A stretch of DNA of 64,000 nt from Metallyticus violacea (GCA_030762175.1 CM060846.1:310158512-310222511); one strand, 5' to 3'. Numbered from the stretch's first letter, positions 34,141 to 49,066 are shown. The notes: generated from the letters alone by a model not told the origin. Made by a program: numbers and translations.

Positions 34141-37100
34141 ATGCATAATGTATGTTGCCTATAGGACAGTAGTTTTCTTCCAAGGAGTGATTAGTAGGGC
34201 TAGGATTTAAATGTAAATACACATTTGATTTGCTATTAATTATAATTAAATTTGTCATATCTTTACAAAATGGATGTTTGGAGGGATTTACACTGTACTT
34301 TGTTTTACATATATGTCCATTTATCACATATAATGCATATTTTTGTACATATTTGAGGAAGTTTTACATAATTCTACATTTTATTTGAAATATTTTATTG
34401 TTTTGTTGCTTTAAAATGTTTCTTTTCAACTAAAATTGGGAAATTATTTTACAAATACCAGTATTTCAGAGCTGGATTATGTTTTTTTTTCTACAAATAT
34501 GAAAGCAGCATCCCAATCATAAGTGGATAGGGAACGTGGTTAGAGGCAGTAGAAAACTGTCAGTATGTAGTTAATATTGAGGCCACCGAGAGTGTGTTGA
34601 GTGTCAGACTCTTAAGAGCGCCGCTTCAATATTGAATGCACAAAGTCCGTTGTTGGTGATAAAAGAGTGAAAAATGATATAGGATATACCCAAGCAAACT
34701 TCTCATGCATCAAAATTGTGTTAAATGCTCGTATCCCACTATCCTAATGGCTGACATCCCAAGGAAAGTGACAGGATGTCTTAACTGTGCAATGGAAAAG
34801 TCGCAGAAATATAGAAAATGAAGAACAAATGATAGCCAAAATTCCAGGCTATTGTGAGCTGTGAGTATCAGTGCCACTTTAAGTGGTGAATAAAATGTGG
34901 AACTAGAACTAGAACTCCAGGGGATTTTGCTAGGTTTAGAATGGTACCCATTAATTCTTGTGACATTGAGCTAATTTTAGTGCATATGAAGTAATTTTAA
35001 GAGCTTAATAGAATATTTAAAAACAAAATTTTGTAGCCTATTGCTTCATAACAAGCAATTATCATAAAATGATCCAACTTGTAATATTAAAAAAGTCTAA
35101 TTTATTTTAATACAATATTAATAAGGTTACATTTTCGTTATACTAAGCAATAATATATATATATTTCTGTTTTAATAATAACATAAATATTTGATAAAAT
35201 ACATACTGTTTTTCATTATTTTGTGCCATTTTCATAACACTTTCGTCCAGTTTTTGGTAACTTTAATCTGTATGTATATACATATTTAATCATTAGGTAT
35301 TACATACAAATTCTACCTTTGGTGATTAGTGATTGATTTAGATATCATGAAAATTTCTTAGAATTTCTGTGGGGTTGGCAAATATTCAAGAAAAAGCTTT
35401 ATTCATATTGATCGAAGTCGCTTTCTCCAAACATTCGTTTATCGTTTTATTTATTGTTCACGAATTAATTCATATAACTTATAATTAATTGAGCAAATGT
35501 ATTTTCATGTATCTAATAACAGTACAGACATTGTGTGTTAAGTGGTGGAATTGACATCCATAGCGTTATACCTTGTTGTTCGTTTATTATTTTTATTACG
35601 ATGTTGGAGTGTCAATGTCGAATTGTTATTAGTAAGCACGCGTGTTCTTTCAAGCACTTTTGCAAACTAATAACAGAAAAATGTTTGTTTGTTACAGCTT
35701 TGGAAGAAATCCAATGGACATATAGAATAAATGATAGCAGACTTTGAACAAAAAGTTATTGAAGTTCAAATGCTGACTCGCCAAGTCAGCGAAATTCGAA
35801 CTAACAGAATCTGTCGTGGATCTATCAAGAAATGTTAATACGGAAGACATGTCTTTGTTCAAAGTTGTGTCTTAGTTCATTTAATTCCTCCAGAAAAAAA
35901 AACTTTTTAACTAGAGATTAATCATTATATTTTAAAAGGCCTGATACATGGTCTGAAACTGAGACCATATAAACCAAACTTTCACAAGTTCTAGAAATGA
36001 ACAGAACCGTTGTTTGGAGTTCTTGTGGATCATGAAGTTGAGACTGACATTTTATAGATCGACAAAGTTCAATGGTTGTATTACTGGCATGACTGTGTTA
36101 TTGAGCTAATGATAAACCGTATGAAATTATCACGGAAGATTTCATCTTACCTGGAGAGATGTTTTGGTGGCATTTGCAATGAAGTTGTTATAAGATATTC
36201 TGTTTTAATGAACGGTTACCAGGAAACGATATATTTAAATACAATAAAAGTGTTAATTATAGAACTTGGAACCACCCTACATTTTGTCCAGATGCATTTG
36301 GTGTGTCATCCGAATTGAGCACCGCTTCAGTTTGGTTTAGAGGTGAGAAACTTCTTGCTGTAATGGATTAACCGTCTGACACATTAGATTAACCACTGAG
36401 ATCATATAATCTCACATCACGTTATTTTTCGTTTAGAAGTATTACGATAGATGAATTTCTTAGAAATAATAGTATCTAATCACTTCATTTGATTGAACAG
36501 TCGTTACAGAACTTGAATAAAATCAACACCTGTGTCCTGCTATTCGCGAAACGCTGCCAAAAGCTGTGAATGTTTATCGAGAATAAGGTCTGCATTTGGA
36601 ATACATTTTGCAAAGAAATGTACTATAAAATACAAGGATCAGGAAAGCAGGTTTTGGGGAACACTTCTCATGTCTCACTGTGTATAAAGAGATTCATTTA
36701 GTACAACTACTTGAATCCGTTTTTAGGCAGTATTATAATATTTGCCTCTTGGATAGTTAGATGTGGATTTAAATTTTACCAGTGTATTGTTGATCGCTCT
36801 TAATGTTATTTATTCATTGTATTCCTGTTTAATTTGGGGGTGCAAATGCTTATATTCCTAAGTAATTGTTCTAAATTTTCTAATCGCCGACAGTTCCGAG
36901 TTTCTTCTGAGGTTTGTGTGACAGGCAGGGAATTAGGAGTGAAGTGGAGTTCAGTCTTTTTTTTTTTTTTTTGCTTTTTTCCCACACCGATTTTTGAGGA
37001 GTTCACTGGCTAATTGAGACATGAGATGCTTTTTGATTTCTTTTAATATTCAGCTTGGAATAGCTCTGAACATTTCGGATTATGAGATATGGAGCGGGCT

Positions 37101-39381
37101 GCTTTTGCACTTTAATTGTGAAACATTTTTATTAATTAAAGATGATTCAATTGTGTTATTGAAATGTAGTTTTGATTTCCCTGATATACATACCAAGCTG
37201 ATATCTGTTTTAATACCATTTTAGTTAAACCTCCGCCAATATTGTCAATGTATATAAAAAGTCTTAATATTGGGAGCGATAGCTAGGCTTCAGTTTTGAA
37301 CCGTTACCAGTCAGTTTCTTCGTTGCTCTTTTATGCATTTTTAAGATCAGGAACTAATATTGAGAGGATATGTAAGTTGATTCGAGGAAAACTGGTGTCC
37401 CAGGCCTAGGAGTGAGCACGCTTCAAACTGGTCAACAGTGCGGTCGATGTTTCGTGAACCATCACCATTATTGGTAGCTAATGAAAAAGTTATCGCCGTT
37501 TAAGTATCGGAAAGAAAAGACCTGGTAAGCATATGTTCAATGAAGCGACTTACGTACAATAAAGGATCGTTGGCATTGAAAATGTCGTGCGTTAATTTGA
37601 AGTTTTTATTTTTCGCGCTAATATTAAGTCATTTACAAATAAAATGATTTTCCTATTTGATTGGGGATTTTTCAAATTATGTAGAAAATATGTATGACAG
37701 TTAAACAGTTTACTTATGAGAATTTATGAATTGTTAATATTCGTTTTTTGCGCTAACTTAAACATACAGCAAAGCATTATTTCATTATACTCGAGAGAGG
37801 TATTCAATAGAATTTATTTGTGTATTACACAGGTTACATAAGTTACGACTGCCGACCGCAGAGCGCGGTTGTGTTAAGTAGAAGCTGGTCGTCAAGGTCA
37901 TATAACGATCGTGCGGGCAGTAGCTTGTAGTTAGTTTGATGAAAGGTTTTCTTATCCAGTGATTATTTGTTCCTCGGTGTTTTCACTCTGTAGAAATTGC
38001 GTACTAATTGTTCTTCATTAGTTATGTGACTACATAATAGTTAAATATGTAAGTGGGTATAATCTTGATAATTGTGGCGCGAGTTAATGTTTAGCGCATG
38101 TAAGTGATAGCACTAATTTTCACGATTATTCAAAATAAAGATTATACCCATGTTGAATACAGCGTTTTATGCATTGAAATATTTTAAAAAGTATTAAAAT
38201 TTTTGCCAAATATGAATTTATGTCGTATTAAATTCATGGTTTCTTAGCACTCGTTTATATGGCGATATTACTTAGTATTTGTTTTGAAGAATTCAAATGG
38301 AAATGAATACTATTCCGTAATGTTTGATATTCAAAATATGGATATAATTCCAAAAGAATGTAAAGGAAGGTGGGGTAGCTGACAGTTTGTTAATTACTCA
38401 AAAATCGAAAAGTGTATACTAAAAGAAATATCTGTACAAGGATAAAACAGGGACATGTTAGTTCAATGAAGAAATCTTCCTGGCTTATTTTAGAGCTGAT
38501 AAATATAGGATACAATATTACGTGTATTGATCATTATGTGATCACTAATTTAAAATTTCGATTCTTATATTTGTTTATTTTTTCCCGTTGAAGAAGCATA
38601 TTTTGCTTCGCTCTCAAGTGCTTTTCTTTCTAATATACCCGGTTTAAGGCAGCATCCATCGTTAAGTATTAAGACGGAAATACACTTAATAGTAAACGAG
38701 GGTTGGCTTAAAACTGCGTGTAAATAAAGGAAAAATGTGTATATTGGTTATCGGGCCGATATTATTGACCGTCGGAAAGAAAAGAGACTGGCTAGAAGAA
38801 ATTATTTTGAAGTCTATTCTGGTAAGGTTATTCATACGATTTTCGGCAGAACTTATGATCCCGTCAACCAGTGTCAACTTTTTTGCGGTAGCTACCGCCT
38901 TTCAGCCACTATAGCTCCCTATCATAGTTCCGTTTTGTTTTGTTGCAAAACCGCAAATAATTTTATATAAAATCCATAACAAAATGGTTTTTCAATTGAA
39001 GCATTAGTACTGAAATTGACTAATTGATTATTTGCTATAAACTCGGCAAGATATAATTATAGTTTTTATTGTCGTTGTTTCAAATGCACCTTTTTCCGTT
39101 CCAGGCAGCATTATTGTCCCCTTTGAAGGGACAAAGTGAGTCGAACGTGTCATGAGGTTAGCACGAAAGGAAGAAATAACAATTTGTGCTGTATTTATTA
39201 TTGAATCAGGGTGGTTATTACGTTATATTAGAAATGTGCAAGGAAATACAATTTGAAATAAATAGATTTATAACGCATTTATATTGCAATTTTACCTTTG
39301 AGTATAACATTTTTGTAGACCGATTATCAAATCGTGAGACTTCACAACCCACTATTGGTTCTGAACCCACAGGTTGAGAAA
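34141..39381. other. AT-rich non-coding DNA
   Basis: About 5.2 kb without a recognised gene. A poly-T run lies at 36957-36972. Short frames near 35705-35840 and 36076-36318 are unrecognised. An inverted pair at 38056/38139 is listed separately. Confidence 0.4.
38054..38155. repeat. Short inverted repeat, 13-bp arms
   Basis: TGGGTATAATCTT (about 38056-38068) is repeated inverted as AAGATTATACCCA (about 38139-38151) with about 70 bp between. Confidence 0.7.
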
Positions 39382-39495
39382 CACTGGTTTAGATGAAAGC
39401 GATAACACCAAGACACTCGGAACACGGTAGGCTGGGGTGAGGTTATTAAAATTTGCCCGGCTCTTTACATTGCTATTTACTTTCAGGTTGTCTGC
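39382..39495 (+). repeat. Unclassified dispersed repeat, copy 2
   Basis: Partner of 32232-32345. It starts at ACACTGGTTTAGATGAAAGC and fades after about 115 bp. Confidence 0.65.
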
Positions 39496-40956
39496 TAACT
39501 TCTTATCTTTCAAGATCGTAGTATGAATGGCATCCACATTTTGAGAAAATGTCCATTTAGTTGTTCATCGCTCGTGTTCTAAACGCAGTAACGCACTTCT
39601 AGGCTGTGGGTAGGAGGGGCACTTATTACCTAATGGAACCAGCATATTAATCGTAAATCTCTCCCTCTGAACTACTTTTATGAAAATAACTTTCATTATT
39701 AGTTGACATTCTTGCTGTGGTATATACATTTGTATGCTCCATGTTCACTTCGTCTGCAAAACAGAAAGTGGACTGTTAGACCGTGGTCATAAAGCTTGAC
39801 TCAGATACACAAGAAATATATCGCATAATTCTCGGTGGTGGAGGGAATAACTTTTGAAATTCTTCTTCCTCTTCTTATTTTTTTCTATTTACTCTCTTAC
39901 ACACCAAACCATGTCTGTTGATAGTTTAAATTAAATTCCGAAAGTTACTTTCTTATCAGTCCCTTGTATAGGCTATGTTCATTAATACAAATGAGAAATT
40001 TGTTTTCAGCTATTTGCAGTGGATAGTTTTTATTTTTACCTAGAATACCTAGCATATTTTAGTGTAATTGACAGAATTCGAGATGTCAAGGAAGAGTGTG
40101 AAGTAGTACTGAACATAAACCTTGGATTTGTCCTGTACTATCTGTTGGGTTTTGAAGCAGGAAATATCTCAAAATTTCCTATTTAATTATAATTACTTCT
40201 GACGGCTACTATAATAATAATTGTATCTTGTTTCAGGTAATCAAGAGTATTAATATTGCAATTAAAGAAGGACCCCAATATTATATTTATCATTGTATGT
40301 ATATAGATATGTCTTTTTACTGGTAAGCAATATTCAAGTTATCTTTCTATGATACCACGATTGACAGTGCATATATGTCTTTGTTATGTTTTTGTAAAAG
40401 GAATGGGAATGCTGAATTTTGTTAGATATTAGCCTCACCTGAGAAAAGGGTGTTTTGTTAAAACATTAATCTTGCAAACTCTGTCGCGCAGACTCGGCGG
40501 TCTCAAGGCGCCATATGCCATTACGCTGTAAACGACTAGGAACATGAGTAACTGTACTTGCCGTCAAAAGCAAATACTGCATAGAGAAACACGTGTTTTT
40601 ACAGAAAACAATATATTAGCAGTTTCAAAGGGGGGCAGCATATATTGCTGAAATGTGCTTTATCGCAAGAATCTAGTGAAAGGCAGATGTCTTTGACTTT
40701 GGTAGCGTGGGTATAGCAGATGTAAAACGCAGAAACTTCGAGAAATCAACATATTTAAAAAACCCGACGAATAAAAGCAAACTTGTAATAAACCATGCAC
40801 TTTTGTGATCCAATAATATTGCAGAAGGAACCAAATTCAGTAATATTTAAAGAAATTAAATTATCGCGAGAGAGGAGCGAGTTCGCATAATTATAAGAAG
40901 TTGAGTTTCAGGCATTCGCGAGAGGAAGCAGTCGTGACAGAGAGTAACAGTAAGCG
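39496..40956. other. Non-coding DNA
   Basis: No feature was recognised. TTGTTTCAG|GTAATC near 40236 is a weaker fused splice-site look-alike. Confidence 0.4.
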
Positions 40957-41203
40957 TTTTTTTTTAAATACACCAAAGGCGGTGAACACTGATGATGCAT
41001 GAAATGATATATTAGGAAACGATTTTTAAGTAAAAAAACGTTCCAGGCCTAAGTTTAGGGTACCTCCCCGGCATTTGCCAGTTATGAGGATTGAGGAAAA
41101 CCTGGAAAAACTCTCATTCAGGGAGGACGGTCCTGGCGGGATTCGAACCCCAGACCTCCGGCTCAAGAGTTTGCGCCTGAACGACCTCGGCCAACCGTGA
41201 CGG
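40957..41203 (-). repeat. SINE family B, with 3' internal deletion
   Basis: Minus-strand copy with a well-preserved head (TTGGCCGAGGTCGTTCAGGC; GGGGTTCGAATCCCGCCAGG as box B, about 41135-41155) and body (CATAACTGGCAAATGCCGGG). The usual GTGGTGCCTCTGTAGCAAAA block at the 3' end is missing. Confidence 0.8.
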
Positions 41204-44200
41204 TAGTAGTAAGAGTCGTGACAGTTACAACGGTAGTAGCAAGAGGGACAATTAGTCAGTATCTGCATCAGTCATCAGTTATTTAGTATCATAGTAGAAT
41301 AGTTAAATCGTTGCGAAGAGTCAAGGTAAATCGTTCCGTCAGTGAAAGTCAGCCAGGCAGTGAAAGCGTAATAGTAAGAATAGTCACAATTGTATTAAAT
41401 AACTACGCGAGTGAATACAGCGAATTATAATCCGAAGAAGCACAGCATGTTCCGGAACCTTCCAAAATGTCCAACCAGAGCCGAACTTCATTGTTATAGT
41501 GAACAACCGCCTTCCTCCCTAATGACATTACGTCATTAAAAACAGTACAAAACTCCCCTGAGCTTCTGCATTGGAACCAGAGAGTTAGGAAGCATCGAAC
41601 TCATGACTTCGAGAGCTGAGATAAGACAAGAAGAGCATCTAATTCTCCAAGTAAAATAAATAATAATATATCATCCATATCACAAAATAACCCACCCACC
41701 ACAATTCCGGTTCCAGTTATCAATAGTTTGTAATTCAGTGTCAGTTTTCTTTTCTATTTATAATTAGGTTTGGGTTTACATTATTTTGGTTTTTTTCACT
41801 TTCTTACTTTACGTAAAATGTGATGCATACATTTAATGGTCATTCATGGGTTTAAAGAATGTTAACTTTAGTTTTTAGTAGAAAATTTTATCATCTGCCT
41901 CATCAGTGAATACTGAAAGAAGAATTAGTTAAGTAGCGTTGACTTCTGCACATGAACAGGGAATCATAACGTCTAGAAGTGTTGCCGAATATCTACGTAG
42001 TTTCAGTATTCTTATAGTTTTCTTGAGCAGACTAAGAAGAGCTTGCGTTTACTTACCTACCCTGGTAATACATACTCGTATTGTCACTTAAGCTCTTTTC
42101 GGCTAGGAAGTAGTTTCAGTTTCTGATTTGTATAAATGAAACAGCCTCTCTGCATCCGAAAAAGCTATACCCGTAGATGATACTTTATAAGGTCTGTCAA
42201 CTTCAGGTACTTCTGTAAGATGTTGAAATTTTACCAACATATGTCAGACGCCTAACACTAATTACAAATATGTATCCCAGGATTGAAACACTTACTTCAA
42301 TTCCAGATTATGCTTTCATCAATTAGCTCTAATTTTTTGGCATGGCATATGTTACATTAGCTGATGGCTTTTATTTTGCGTTAACGGAAATCAGTTCTCA
42401 GGAGATAATGTAATTTATTTTGAAGCTTGAGTAACTGAAAATTAAAAATTCTGTAAGTTTTTCTTTGGCTAGTAGACACATATTCTGGAGTTGGGAAACT
42501 GCAGAATAGATATTTGTAGAACTAATTTGTATACGGTGCTGCAGAATCGCCGTATATTTTTTCAAGTATTATTTTCGTATACTTTTGTAACACGCATGTC
42601 ATATTAGTTCCATCTTATAGGAGTGTAAGGGATGTACAAAATTATACTTTATGTAAATACGTTTCTTTCCTTTAATTTTCTCTATAATATTTCCACTCCC
42701 AATTAAGCTGTGTGACTAATATTCAATCGATACAGAGTTATTAATATATTTGTTTGTGTACGTATTTACCTACATTAAATATTATTTCATCGAACTATTA
42801 GTGATTTAGTCCTGCTGTATTTAGGCAATGACAGGCAGTAAAAAAGAAGAAAAAGACGTTTTCAAATATATATATATGTGAAGCATCTGTAACATGCTTT
42901 CAGTACTCGGGTATCAGGTGCTACTCTTTCGAACGGATAAGGCGTGATGTGGATTGTCTATTCCAAAAATTATATGACAATTCTGGGACACTCAATATAC
43001 TAGACTATTCTAAAATCAGTTTTCAATTTCAAATCACATTGAAAATATTTTAGATCCTTCAAAAAACACAAATTAGCTGGTAAATAAATCAGATTTTATT
43101 ATAACAACAATAAACGAGAGTTATATATAAGCACAAACAAAAAGGTAATTATAGAACCATCCTGTTAATCAAAAAGAAATAGTCATTCATTTGTGCTATA
43201 AACGGCATTAGCAAGTGCATTCGTAGGAATATTTTCAATGTCATTCAATTTCGATTTTTTCAGTTACTTGTGAGTAGTAGAGTAGTAAGTCTGGTAAAAA
43301 TATATTTGGGGGGGGGGGTTACTCCAAGACCAGTACTCAGCCTTTAATATATGGTGACCTAGGATGCCAACTTGCCGGAAAAAATGCGTGCTAATTACAC
43401 GATCACCATATGTGTTGCTTAATAGCGTTTTATGGTATTGTTAGTGAGGTAGGGCGCCGTATTGTACAAAACACATTTCTGTGTCATATTTTCTGTTCTG
43501 ATCGAAATAATACTCCTGTAGCATTCGAAAATAGCGCTGCCGGTTTCTGGTTTGTTTATTTTCTATTTATTCGTAGCAATAAGGTGCAATTATATAAAAT
43601 GTGACATAAACCACACCAGGCAGCTACCTCGTAATCATGTAATCGTTGCTAAAATATTGTGGTTGCATTTTTATATCCCGCAATAGTGAGTGCTACTACA
43701 TTTAATTCGAAATGTGCCTCATCTGTTTATAAGATTTTGTCTAAAATGTTATTCCAAAGATGTGCTAACATTTGCAAAGCGATTTCTAAACATATTTTCA
43801 TTTTATAGGGATACATCCAAAGATGTTTTCTTAGAATTTGCCACACTATGGACTAGCCCTTTGTAACTTTATTTGCACTACCAGTATTATGTGTAGGGCT
43901 TCCTCTATTTATTGTAAAACTAGAGCTACATTGACTTGTTTATCTAATGATTTCGACCTACCCGATCGCTTTTAATCGGTAACTGGAACATTTTCCTGAA
44001 ATTTACTCACCAGCTTAAGAAATTATTTGATAGAATAAAATTCATTTATCAATCTATGTAACTCAGAATCTTCTCAATATTGCATTCGTAATAGCGCTAA
44101 ATGATATCAATACTAACTCGTAAAGTCAAAACGATGGCAAAATTATTGTCCTAAAATTTCTGTCAGAATTCTAAACCACGTCGCTTATATAAGCGTGACA

Positions 44201-45767
44201 TGCAATGGAAACGAAAGTTAAAAAATACACATGAATTAGTAGAACCCATAACATCTAAATCATAATGGTATCTATATGGAGCCGAACCGTAAATATCATT
44301 TCACCTTGGGAATAACTCTATACTTTTATTAGAGATGTCTTATAGCTAGCACATTGCTGAAGCTCAGTTATTTAATTCCCAATCGTGTTTAAAATGAAGA
44401 TAAAGCCGTTCAGTGTGTTGTTTTCAGTACATAAGCCTATACTTACAGAACTTTCGTAAGATTAGATAGCTTGTTGCTCCAGTAACACCGGAAACTGTGT
44501 TAATTGTCGATATGCACCACTGAGAACTGACTTAGCATTTCCTTCTCAAGCTCACGCAATGACATTCTTTTGTTCTGTCAGCGTATTTTGTGATTGCGTT
44601 TGTTGGTGGATATATCTATATTTCATAGCTGTGAAAAGTTCATGACTGATGGAAAAGACGTAAAAGGCACTGGAGTATGTGAGGGAAGGAGAATTGGTGG
44701 AATGGGGATGTCCTGACACGAGTATTTCAACTTTTTCGCTTATCGATCATTTTGTAGCCGCCACGCGATGGTGTACTACTCAGATGACAAAAGTTCAGCA
44801 GTAAAAGAGAAATACAGGCGAAATGTGAAAAGGTCGTGCCAAGTTTATTTAAAAAACAAAAGAAGAATGAAAGAAACGGGCAAGGATCTTGCATGTTTGA
44901 TTCCGAAAAGAAAAGGAAAGCAGAGGTTATGTTCACCGCCCCCCTTCATAAGGCACTATGTGACAGTGAAGGTATCTCATTAATTCAAGCATTTCTGTTT
45001 AGGCACGCTTGGGCAAGAGAAAGTTGGAAAGTTCGCAGACGTTTCTTCATATTTATTCATCTGACAGTAATGAAACAGCTCTTGTCTTCTTGGTAGCAGT
45101 CTTAGGGACTTGGCTTTGAATCTGCTTTGGTAGCCTTAGAAAACTTAAATTTCTTTGGATCTTCTTGGAAAAAATACCGACATCATTATTTCTTTATTAT
45201 AGAGTGTTGAAATCTAATTCTTTGCAATATTTTTCAAGCGTATGCCCGGGGATCATAATATATCACCCTAAAGTTTGCAGTTTAAATACTCTTTGCTCTC
45301 TCAGGTCTCCCTGAACAATTACTACGATCTTCCTATTGTAACTTCTCATCACTGACATGGAAACATAGTTTCTTGGGCTATAAAGAGAGTAGTAGTATAT
45401 GCGATGCTGCCTTTCCTTTGTTTTAATTCTTTTGCGCTTATTTTTGTCTACATTGATATGCGAGGCTCATCCTGTTATAAATATGATAACTTCCTAGCAA
45501 TTTTAAAATGAATAATCTTGTCATGCATTTGATAGCTTATATTTTAATTTCAGATGATAGCATCCTAGCAATACGGTGGTCCATGTGTTACAGAAAATTA
45601 ATAAATGCTTCTTCTGTAAACGACTTACTAAAGGACAAATATTTCTAAGTTCAAACCTTCCTTAAAAATTAACAAACAACTTTAAATGCGTGGCTCATTA
45701 GGTTTGTCCCTGAAACAGAAAAAATAATTTAGATTCTGAACAAAAAAACAAAAATTTAAAACCATGT
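41204..45767. other. AT-rich non-coding DNA
   Basis: No gene was recognised in about 4.6 kb. A poly-G run occurs at about 43307-43317. Overlapping + frames at 44768-45096 encode Lys/Arg-rich peptides with no known motif. Confidence 0.4.
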
Positions 45768-46080
45768 AATGTGCTAGAGACTTGCTCTGGAGTTAGCGTT
45801 GCTGACTGCTGGCCCGGGTATGATTCCCGGTACCTGCTTAGGAATTTTTATAAGTTAGGGAGATCTGCAATAGGATCCACCCAGCGTCGTGAGGATAACT
45901 GATGGATGGGTGCCGTTTTTTGATCTAGATAGTCGCATGATAAGCGACCTGCGGGTTGCTGATTACATGCAAAATGTGCCCTCTATCAATGAAGACGTGA
46001 GTCGGAGATAAATGATGCAGAGGTCGCTGTGGCAGGTCAAGGATCACCACAGGTTGCAACGCCAATGAGAAAAAGAATTG
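45768..46080 (+). repeat. SINE family D (tRNA-like head)
   Basis: The head has AGTTAGCGTTGCTGACTGCT and a box B-like GGGTATGATTCCCGGTACC (about 45816-45834). It is followed by a body with GTCGTGAGGATAACTGATGG and GCGACCTGCGGGTTGCTGAT, and ends in an A-rich stretch. It is a single copy in this window, so the family call rests on structure only. Confidence 0.5.
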
Positions 46081-47358
46081 TTCTATAATAGTACAATAGC
46101 ACGCTATTAGGAGGAAATTTTTCTTGTTTGGTGTACGAGCTATATTTATAAAAAGTCACAGCTTCACTGTTTACACTCCCGCAGATGTGGTGGCAAGAGT
46201 TATGACTTTTTGTGTTTATACTCTGAATTTTTAATGTGTTCTGTTCACAAGTATCGTCATGAACATTTAAAAAATCTATTAGGATATCCCTAAATTATAA
46301 TTAAATTTCCTTAAGGTGCTAATTGTTGCGTACGCATTTAATATGTTACTATTTGTATTTATAGTGTCTATCAGAAAAAAGCCTAAGTGGATTTAAATAT
46401 AAATTTAACTGTGATTTGTCTATAGCTCATAACTCTTATGACCAAAACAGTATTTTCGGTATGGTCAGTACGGAAATGTGAGCAAAGATTTTACGATTAG
46501 AAAAGAGAGTGATACTAAGCATTTTGGGAGTATGAATGGTCTCAAATGCTTCAATATGCAGCATAGACTTCTACTTGGATCAACGTCACAGTTAGTTGCG
46601 ATGTGACATATGTCAATAGACAGTTACATGTAAATCAATATAATTGGTGAAGATGCGCACTACATTTAAATCTAACCACAAGTCAAGCCATTCACTGTAC
46701 ACTACAGTTTATGAGGAAGTGTTAAGGCGTTTTGAGAACTACATTTAGTTTGACGAACATTTACTCTGTTTGAATTTGAAAAGAACGATCATCTGAGGCA
46801 GTATGCTGTATAAATAATTCCTTTAGGGAAAACTATTGCGTTGCCAGCCCTTTTGGCCATTCATAAACAGATTTATAACTTCGGAGTTAACGCCTGCAGA
46901 ACCACAATGAAGCTTTCGAAACCAATTATTCCCATTCTTGAAGTGATAATAAATGCTTTACACACCTATTTTTCGAACCTCTGTAAATTAGCCATCTGAT
47001 GGATATTAACAAATATTAACTACTAGTTCTCAAACATTTCGATTGGATGATAGTGACCACACGAATACTTCATCAGTAACCTTACCAAGTTTTATGACGA
47101 AAAGTATACTTTCAGAATTCATTAATTTATTACTGTGCAAATACCTGCGTTCCAGCTGTTGAAGTAAGTGCGAATGCTTTTTATAGCTTCATGAAATAAT
47201 TCCGATATTCTAAATAAACATACTAAATATATGTATAATGTATTTAAATAAATAGTAAACACCTTTTAAATCTAAGTATTTAATATTATGGATAACAGTT
47301 TAAATATTTATATGTACATACATGTTAATATTTCTTTCACCGTGTAATTGTTGGCAAA
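46081..47358. other. AT-rich non-coding DNA
   Basis: No recognisable feature was seen. Confidence 0.5.
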
Positions 47359-47660
47359 GAGGTCTGGTGATCTAGTGGTAACCATATTCGCCTCGTAGAC
47401 CAAAGATTGCGGGTTCGATGCCGGCTAGGGTCGATGGATTTTTTCGGGAGTAAAAATCCTAAGTATGGATGGCTTCCTTCGAAGAGGAAGTAAAACCTTG
47501 GGTCCCATGTCGTACATTTACGGCATGTAGAAGAACCTCAAGCCTGAAAGAAGAGGCCTCGGGGCAAAATTTATCGACAGTTTCGTGCCCTGAATTGAAT
47601 GGGACGCTAATGACTTTAGAGGTCAAAGTTCATCCGTAAATAAAACAAATCAACAATAAA
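47359..47660 (+). repeat. SINE family A, full length, older copy
   Basis: Head GGTCTGGTGATCTAGTGGTA, box B GGGTTCGATGCCGGC (about 47412-47426), GATTTTTTCGGGAGTAAAAA, GTCGTACATTTACGGCATGT, and a tail of CCGTAAATAAAAC. There are more substitutions than in the 25.5-kb copy. Confidence 0.9.
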
Positions 47661-49066
47661 TCAACCGTGGAATTAATACTTATAATAAATGAAACAAAAA
47701 CGTTAATCCCTAGGGTAAACAAAGAACATTATACTCTTAATTGACATATAAATCGGTTTAGGTCATCTATGGTCATGCCTCTAGTTAATACAAATAATAT
47801 AATAATTTAATAGGATAAATTAGAGTCTTTTGGACGGGATATGTCTATGTTTTGACCAAAGGATGATAAACGCACTAATTTTGTTTTCAAAGGTGTCTTC
47901 GGGGTGTAAGTAATGGAGTTAAACGAAATGGGGAGTCTCAATCGGAGAATGTTTTGTATACCGAACATCTGGATATGTGTCGTGTAACCGCAGGTGCACA
48001 TGCTGTGGGATGAAATTTAGATAGGTTATTTACAATGCAATACAAACCGCATACTCATATCTGTGTAAATGTCCTCGTTATTAACCTTTGAAATGGTTAC
48101 ATTCTCTTTAATAACATTGCATGTGTACATTCCTTCGACACGGTGCAGTTTTTTTTTAATCTGAAGTCAATTATTTTGAAAATATATGCCACCTTTATAA
48201 ATAACTGATGAAATTTACTTAAAACTCTGAATGTGCTAAGGGCTGTATATAACGTTAATGTTAATGTTGCGCATATCAGTGATCTCGGTAGCTTCCGTGA
48301 GTATTCCTCAGAAATATGGCTGATTATTTAGTCGTTCTCCCAATGCACAGCCTTCAGATACAAAAGTAAATTATTACCATATATCGGAATCTAGAAGTTT
48401 TCACGTAGGTAATATTCATCCAAAACAATTTTAGCTTAAGTTTGTTCTTACATGGAAAAAAGTATACTGAGAAATTTTCAAAATATATTTATTCAAGATT
48501 TTCTCAAAGGCGGAGGGTATGACATACAATGATTGGAGTATGAACAATTATAGTGTCATTTAATTTAGTAAACTTCCATGTTGCGTCCACAGCCCAACAA
48601 ATACTCTGGAAGTTCTTCTTAGTTTTTGTATTCATAATACCTGTAACTTGTATGCTACAGTAACATATTTAAATATTTATATCACTTTTCTGAGGTTATG
48701 TTATAATTCGGCCAAGATTCGATTCTTGTACCATGACGTCTACATTGGATTCTTCTTTTTGAAATCACTGAATTAACCTATATTATAATGGGAGTCTTCT
48801 AGACACAATGGTATTGAGTGTATTGTGCCGTGCTCCTGTTGCATTAATGATAGGAGATTCGTTACTTCTTGTACCTGTAAATGGTTCCATGAATCAACGG
48901 ATATCTAACTTAGACAGTAGTCCTCCTTAATCTTGCCCGAACCATGATGCGCCTTTTATTTGGAAAATTCAATCATTTGCCTCGGGACAGTCGAAAGGAC
49001 TTTAAAACATCCTAAAGAGGTAAAAATACTAAACTAAAAAGATAATTGCACATTTGCCTGTTTGTA
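47661..49066. other. AT-rich non-coding DNA
   Basis: No recognisable feature was seen. Confidence 0.5.

Noticed and set aside
39350..39386. hAT-like terminal repeat (ACAGGTTGAGAAACACTG)
   Set aside because: No matching opposite terminus or 8-bp duplication was found. It was kept only as a note with the dispersed repeat.
44768..45096. Overlapping Lys/Arg-rich frames
   Set aside because: No motif and no context. Two frames of the same sequence are both open only briefly.
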